Shown here: positions 59,511 to 64,000 of the stretch, piece after piece
How the letters are laid out: every line of letters begins with the position of its first letter
Position numbering within the stretch: the stretch's first letter is position 1
Origin: Saturnia japonica
Taxonomy: Eukaryota > Arthropoda > Insecta > Lepidoptera > Saturniidae
Direction: 5' to 3'
Assembly (NCBI GenBank): GCA_033032175.1
Contig: CM065304.1
Span: 8,866,001 to 8,930,000, forward strand
DNA: 64,000 nt
The notes under the pieces: generated by a model
What the model saw: only the letters and a program-made list of their open reading frames with translations
The model's database searches: none
What the model was told of the DNA's origin: nothing
Position numbers and translations under genes: made by a program

Positions 59511-61885
59511 TCTTTATAAATATTACGCTTCATGGTTATTACAGTATACTTATGGAAATGTATTAAATTCAATCATCTACACGTCAAAAGAAAAAATATA
59601 TTTAATAATAGCATTGGTATATGTTACTGGCACTGGTTACTTTGATGTTATTACATTACGTATATCAATGGTTTTACGCTATACCTATGAGACATTAGTC
59701 GTGTCCAGCGTAGTGATTTGGCACAAATCCTAAATTCAGTGAGCAAGCATGAGTCATATTCTTACGACATTTCCCAAAGTTGTGTCATTAATTATCATCA
59801 GGATCACTGAATTTGCGCCCGTGTTTCTCATACTTCTAAAATGATTTGGCTGTATCTCAGCAGGAAATTAGTTATCGCTACATGAAATAAGTTTAATTTA
59901 AGTAGTCTAATGATTAATTATTGAAGATTTTCTTGCTCTACCAATAGATGTTTTTTTTTTTAATTCGTAAACGTATTGTTATTTGGCCCTATAATATGTA
60001 ATTTAGACGGCATTTTACGTTATTTAGTTTAGATATTGTGCACAAGTGTATTATAAATAATTACTAGGTACAACAAACACCCTGAACAGTTTTACTACGA
60101 GATCGGCTATATTTTTAGAGCTTTGTTTGAAGATTACAAGCATAAATTTGTAAAATATTTAATTCACGTGACGTTGACAGAATTGTGGATGAACAGAGAT
60201 GCCATGAAATGAAAAAAAATTAAGATTAATTATTATTTTAGTCAATTAATTTCCTAGGTGCACAATTTTATCCAACTGGATCGCGAACACCATTCACCAG
60301 ATGTAATATCTATTATAGTAGCACGCTTAGTCGTACGCGTTCCGGGATCAGCCCATGTATATCTAATGAACAAGCGGAGTGGTAGGCAATTGCACCCACC
60401 GGAATGTGTCTCGACTACCATACACATGATCATAAAACAGTATCAGTGCTCAGGCTAACAGTAAGGTCAGAAAAAAAACAGTGACTCTCTTTTAGACTGT
60501 CGCGTTTCTGGATCAACCAATGAATATCCAGCTAATGACAGGCCTGCTGTTATATTGTTCTTAATTTTAGCCACAGTACAGTCACCGTATCGTGCAACTG
60601 AAAAGAAAAACATTATTTAAAACAACAAATTAAAACATAGGTAATGCAATACATAACTTTGTCAGTAAATTTTATTCTAAAACAAAACTATGGTTCACTC
60701 GCTTTTGTCTTTTAAAATGAAATGATTTCTAGGTTGCCAAATTCAAATAATTTTGGAAGAATATTATAATTTATGGAGGCCGCAGTAGTAATAGCCGATA
60801 TTTCATCTTAAGCTAGCTTAAAGTAAAGAGAAATTTGAGGTCCCCTTTTATTTATTTACGATTTAAAAGGATTCCCGATAATACAGAACACGTTAAATTG
60901 ACTTTACTGATAAAGGGCATAGCAAACTTATATAGCTCTTCTTTCGAACGTGTTCGTAACTTATGTCAAAGTTTTCTTTGAAAGGTGTAATATATATTGT
61001 TTCTCAAAGGTGTTTTTTCCAGGCAACGTCATATCTCCGTTAATTCATCATCAAAATTAGTGATTCAAATATAATATCATTTTAAAACTTATGTTCGTGG
61101 CTATTGGCAAAACGTAGACAAATTAGAATAAAAACATTAAAATATGAAAAAAAAAACATTTTCATTAAGAATACCATCTATCGGTGCTATTGAAAATATG
61201 TTCAAGACCTTATCTAAACAATCCATTAAACTAACGTGACAGATGTTTTACATTCTATTTGATGCGAAAAATCCGCACGGGTCAACTAGTATGGCTTTAA
61301 CTTTAGAAAAATATTAATCATAATTTTAATAATTTATTTTACCGTGTAATGATATTAATAAATATAAAAAAAATTGGTAAAATAAATAAAACGATAAAGA
61401 AGTATATTTTATTGACACAAACCCTAATCTAAATATCAGACACGCTTCGCATACATTTTGAATTCGCTCTATTCTATCCAGTCATATTATTGTCATACTT
61501 GCAAAGAAATTTCTACCACCTTTATGATGACATCATAAGTAGGTGTGATGTTTACAAACCAATGCATTCCAATATATCGTTCTTAGGAACTGTACAATAC
61601 AAGCTCACATCATAAGATAATTTTGTTACATTTATTAGGTAACGTACGTGTGAGCGACCACCCGAAAGATATTTGAATGTCATACGAGCTGTTAAGTACT
61701 CGGTAACACTTGCATTACCAAAGCTTATTGCTTTGTTCAACGAATTAATGTATATTACTGCTTAACACGTTCATATTGGTTTTTCGTGTGACAAAAAATT
61801 TCGTAATTTGGTCTCTCATATCATTCAGTAGAATGTTATACAAATGATTGCTTTATATATATATGTATATATATATATTAATGAT
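59511..61885. other. AT-rich stretch without a gene
   Basis: The open frame at 60258-60458 (66 codons) lies in a GC-richer patch without a recognised domain; its end 'ggctaacagtaaggtcag' is shared with the extra block of the 30.4 kb repeat, which points to retroelement origin. Confidence 0.4.
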
Positions 61886-62165
61886 ATAGCTGTGCCCGCG
61901 GCTGCTCTCGCGTGGACTACAGAATGCCGTCAATCGGGCACACGTGCGAATCGTACTACCTCCCGCTCCCGTTTATTTTAAAGATAAAAATGCTTATTGT
62001 GGGTGATTCTTAGAATATAGACATATGCTCTCGCTGACTTTTTTGTATTTATTTTTAATATCTAACTATAATGTAGTACATTAGTTTGAAATATCTTATT
62101 GTTTTAATCAGCGTAAGCCATTTAAACGCCCGAATAAATTCACCATGACCAGCTTTTTATTAATT
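61886..62165 (+). repeat. family B interspersed repeat, 5' two thirds
   Basis: 'tagctgtgcccgcggctgct', 'cgcgtggactacagaatgcc', 'gaatatagacatatgctctc', 'cagcgtaagccatttaaacg'. It begins right after a TA-rich tract (61855-61880). Confidence 0.75.
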
Positions 62166-62675
62166 TGCGCGGAACCCAATCTTTTTTTAAACTGTTATTT
62201 TATTATTATAAAGAGATACTTTAATTTTATTAATTAGATATATATGTATTGTCTCTAAGCTGAACTGTATTTAAAAACAAAATATTCATTAGCAGAGACA
62301 GGCTTCCTTTATTATAGTTTCGTGTACAGTTAATGATGGTGCATTGCTTCATTGTTAAAGAGTCTCACGGTTGCTGTGAGTGAATCATAAGATCTTAGAG
62401 TTAAAAACATGTGTTATGTTTAGGGTTGCCATTCGTGCCGATATATCGAGACTTCCGCCATCAATCCGTGCGATCCCGGCATTTCAAAAACTCAAGCTAA
62501 ATTAATTACTCGGTCGCACTGGGGTAGTAGAAAAATAGTGTGGAGATTTTGAGCGAATGTTCCTTAACGATAATAGCATTTGGAGTACAAAGTTGACTCA
62601 TGAGTGGAAGGCCAAAAATTTTGAAGTAAGATATGCTCAATTTGTGCGAGTATTTATTTGCGATATGTAACCACA
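62166..62675. other. stretch without a gene
   Basis: No feature is supported; 62420-62480 is GC-richer. Confidence 0.4.
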
Positions 62676-62860
62676 ACGCCTATGTAGAATTGTTATTTTC
62701 ATTAATACCGAACCAGTGGATCGATATAAGAAATCTGTGGAGTCAATATTACAGTGTCAGATAAGTTTCACTACGACTTACAAGGAGTTTTATAAGCGTG
62801 TAAAAGGGCAAAAATAATTATTTAATAAAGTGAAATGTTCAGCAAATAAGAACAAGCTAC
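62676..62860 (+). pseudogene. possible hAT transposase C-terminal remnant
   Basis: One frame reads YVELLFSLIPNQWIDIRN and, after a frame change, VESILQCQISF then YKEFYKRVKGQK and a stop. The order 'ErvFSl...W.d.RN...ve.i...i' followed by 'c.eFY' resembles the C-terminal dimerisation region of hAT-like or hAT-derived proteins. Only about 60 residues and a frameshift remain, so the assignment is tentative. Confidence 0.4.
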
Positions 62861-63119
62861 GTCTAACTATGCATACGTTAGAATTTGTCAATAAATAAAT
62901 ATTGTTTTTTTTTTTTTAATTATTACTTTGCATCCTGAGGAGAACTTAGATATAATAACAACCCTATAAAGCAACCCTAGTCATGTTGGTTCTATTGTGT
63001 AGTCTATGACAGAAGTTTGCTAACAATTTATTTTACAGTAATCGCTTGATCTTTACATAAAATAATAATAAATGAATAAAGTTGGAAAAACAATTTCAAA
63101 CTAAGGATAGCTTGTATTA

Positions 63120-63275
63120 TGGTAGCTAAACAGTTGTTATATAAACATATATAAAATATAAACTAACAAATATTATGCTCATCACACAAAAGTCAACAAC
63201 AAATATGCGAGATCGAACCCGCAACCTCTCGGTTCAATAGTAAGGATTACTACCAACGCGTCACAAGCCTTAACA
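63120..63275 (-). repeat. tRNA-derived SINE (family S3)
   Basis: On the minus strand: 'gcgttggtagtaatccttac', B-box-like GGTTCGATCTC, then 'acttttgtgtgatgagcat', a body common in lepidopteran SINEs, trailing into AT-rich sequence. Confidence 0.7.
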
Positions 63276-64000
63276 AACTGCTATTAAACTGACATCTTAT
63301 CTTTAACTCCATTTTACAATTAAACTATTTCAAAAGAGAATTTTGCATAAATACCTCATTATGAAAAATAATTGTTAATAGGTACTTATAGAGTAAATAA
63401 ATAAAAGTGATAATAAAATAAATAAAACTATTTTATTAAAAAAAAAACATTTAAAAAGTATTTCTACCAGAGTTACGAAATATTTCTAATAATACAACAC
63501 CATCATGATTCAGTATAGCTCTTGCATTCAGAAATGAAAATAGAATTCTAAAGTTGCACATTCTAACGTTAATTACTATACACATATACATAAATATATA
63601 ATTGTAATAACCAATAATATTTTTCAATTGAATCATGAGTGTACATAGATTCTTTATTAATGCAACAAAACATGTTTATATAAAATCTACCGTAATATAA
63701 CGGGTTATAATAAAAATTCGATAATCAAATCTGGCTCGTTAGTAAACGCAATTTCAAAACCACATCCTTACGTTTCGTATTATATAAAATATATTTAAAA
63801 AAAACCTAATGTTAATATCTTGCACGCTTATCGTGGGACGACGATGGAGCGGGCGCGCATACTCCAATAGTCCGTGTAGTCCGTCAAACATGTTAGACTG
63901 CAGTCGCCTCGCGACCACAGAGTACATTTGTTTATAGGAGCTCGTGACTACGCTTAACACTGGTAGAAACTTCCAAACGTGAACTGTTTATTTAAAACTT
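63276..64000. other. AT-rich stretch with a GC-richer end
   Basis: No gene is supported. 63825-63960 is GC-richer and open on the minus strand for 68 codons, without a recognised domain or clear splice site. Confidence 0.35.

Noticed and set aside
1..64000. CRISPR arrays, operons, riboswitches, rRNA genes
   Set aside because: None seen; spaced repeats are absent and the DNA is eukaryotic nuclear.

Overview
The window is insect nuclear DNA, most likely from a butterfly or moth. The base composition is AT-rich, the genes are intron-split and widely spaced, there are no bacterial-type operons, and there is a dense mosaic of tRNA-derived SINEs, decayed non-LTR retrotransposons, small MITEs and one intact BEL/Pao LTR retrotransposon. 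The lepidopteran assignment rests on recognising the style of several repeat families from general knowledge; no database search was made.

Host genes are confined to the left end. A very long coding exon (213-3268, + strand) encodes a serine-rich, probably disordered protein with an array of double-tryptophan repeats. A 191-nt intron with clean GT/AG sites joins it to a 34-nt micro-exon (3460-3493) that continues the frame. A possible terminal exon lies at 7492-7596. The first exons are off the left edge. I found no other convincing host gene, so the rest is intergenic or intronic.

From 4 kb to 38 kb the sequence is repeats and AT-rich unique DNA: a pogo-like MITE (4395-5023), a PIF/Harbinger-like MITE (22982-23320), copies of at least six short interspersed families (called A-D, F and G here), tRNA-derived SINEs, LINE remnants (10430-10565, 17830-18580, 31410-31660), microsatellites and an 81-bp tandem duplication.

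The main element is a complete BEL/Pao retrotransposon at 38305-45640. It has two 515-bp LTRs that look identical, a 5-bp target duplication (ACATG), and one uninterrupted 1754-residue Gag-Pol reading frame with gag, zinc-knuckle, protease, RT, RNase H and integrase regions. It looks recently inserted and sits inside an older family A repeat, whose two halves flank it.

From 46 kb to 64 kb there is more repeat-rich DNA: LINE remnants with RNase H (48960-49925) and restriction-like-endonuclease-type (50640-51735) features, a dead mariner (57773-58370), a possible hAT remnant, and a two-copy direct repeat (54411-54816 and 56854-57341) whose best-conserved core holds a small minus-strand ORF in which the only two base differences are synonymous. 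That repeat is the least explained feature of the window.
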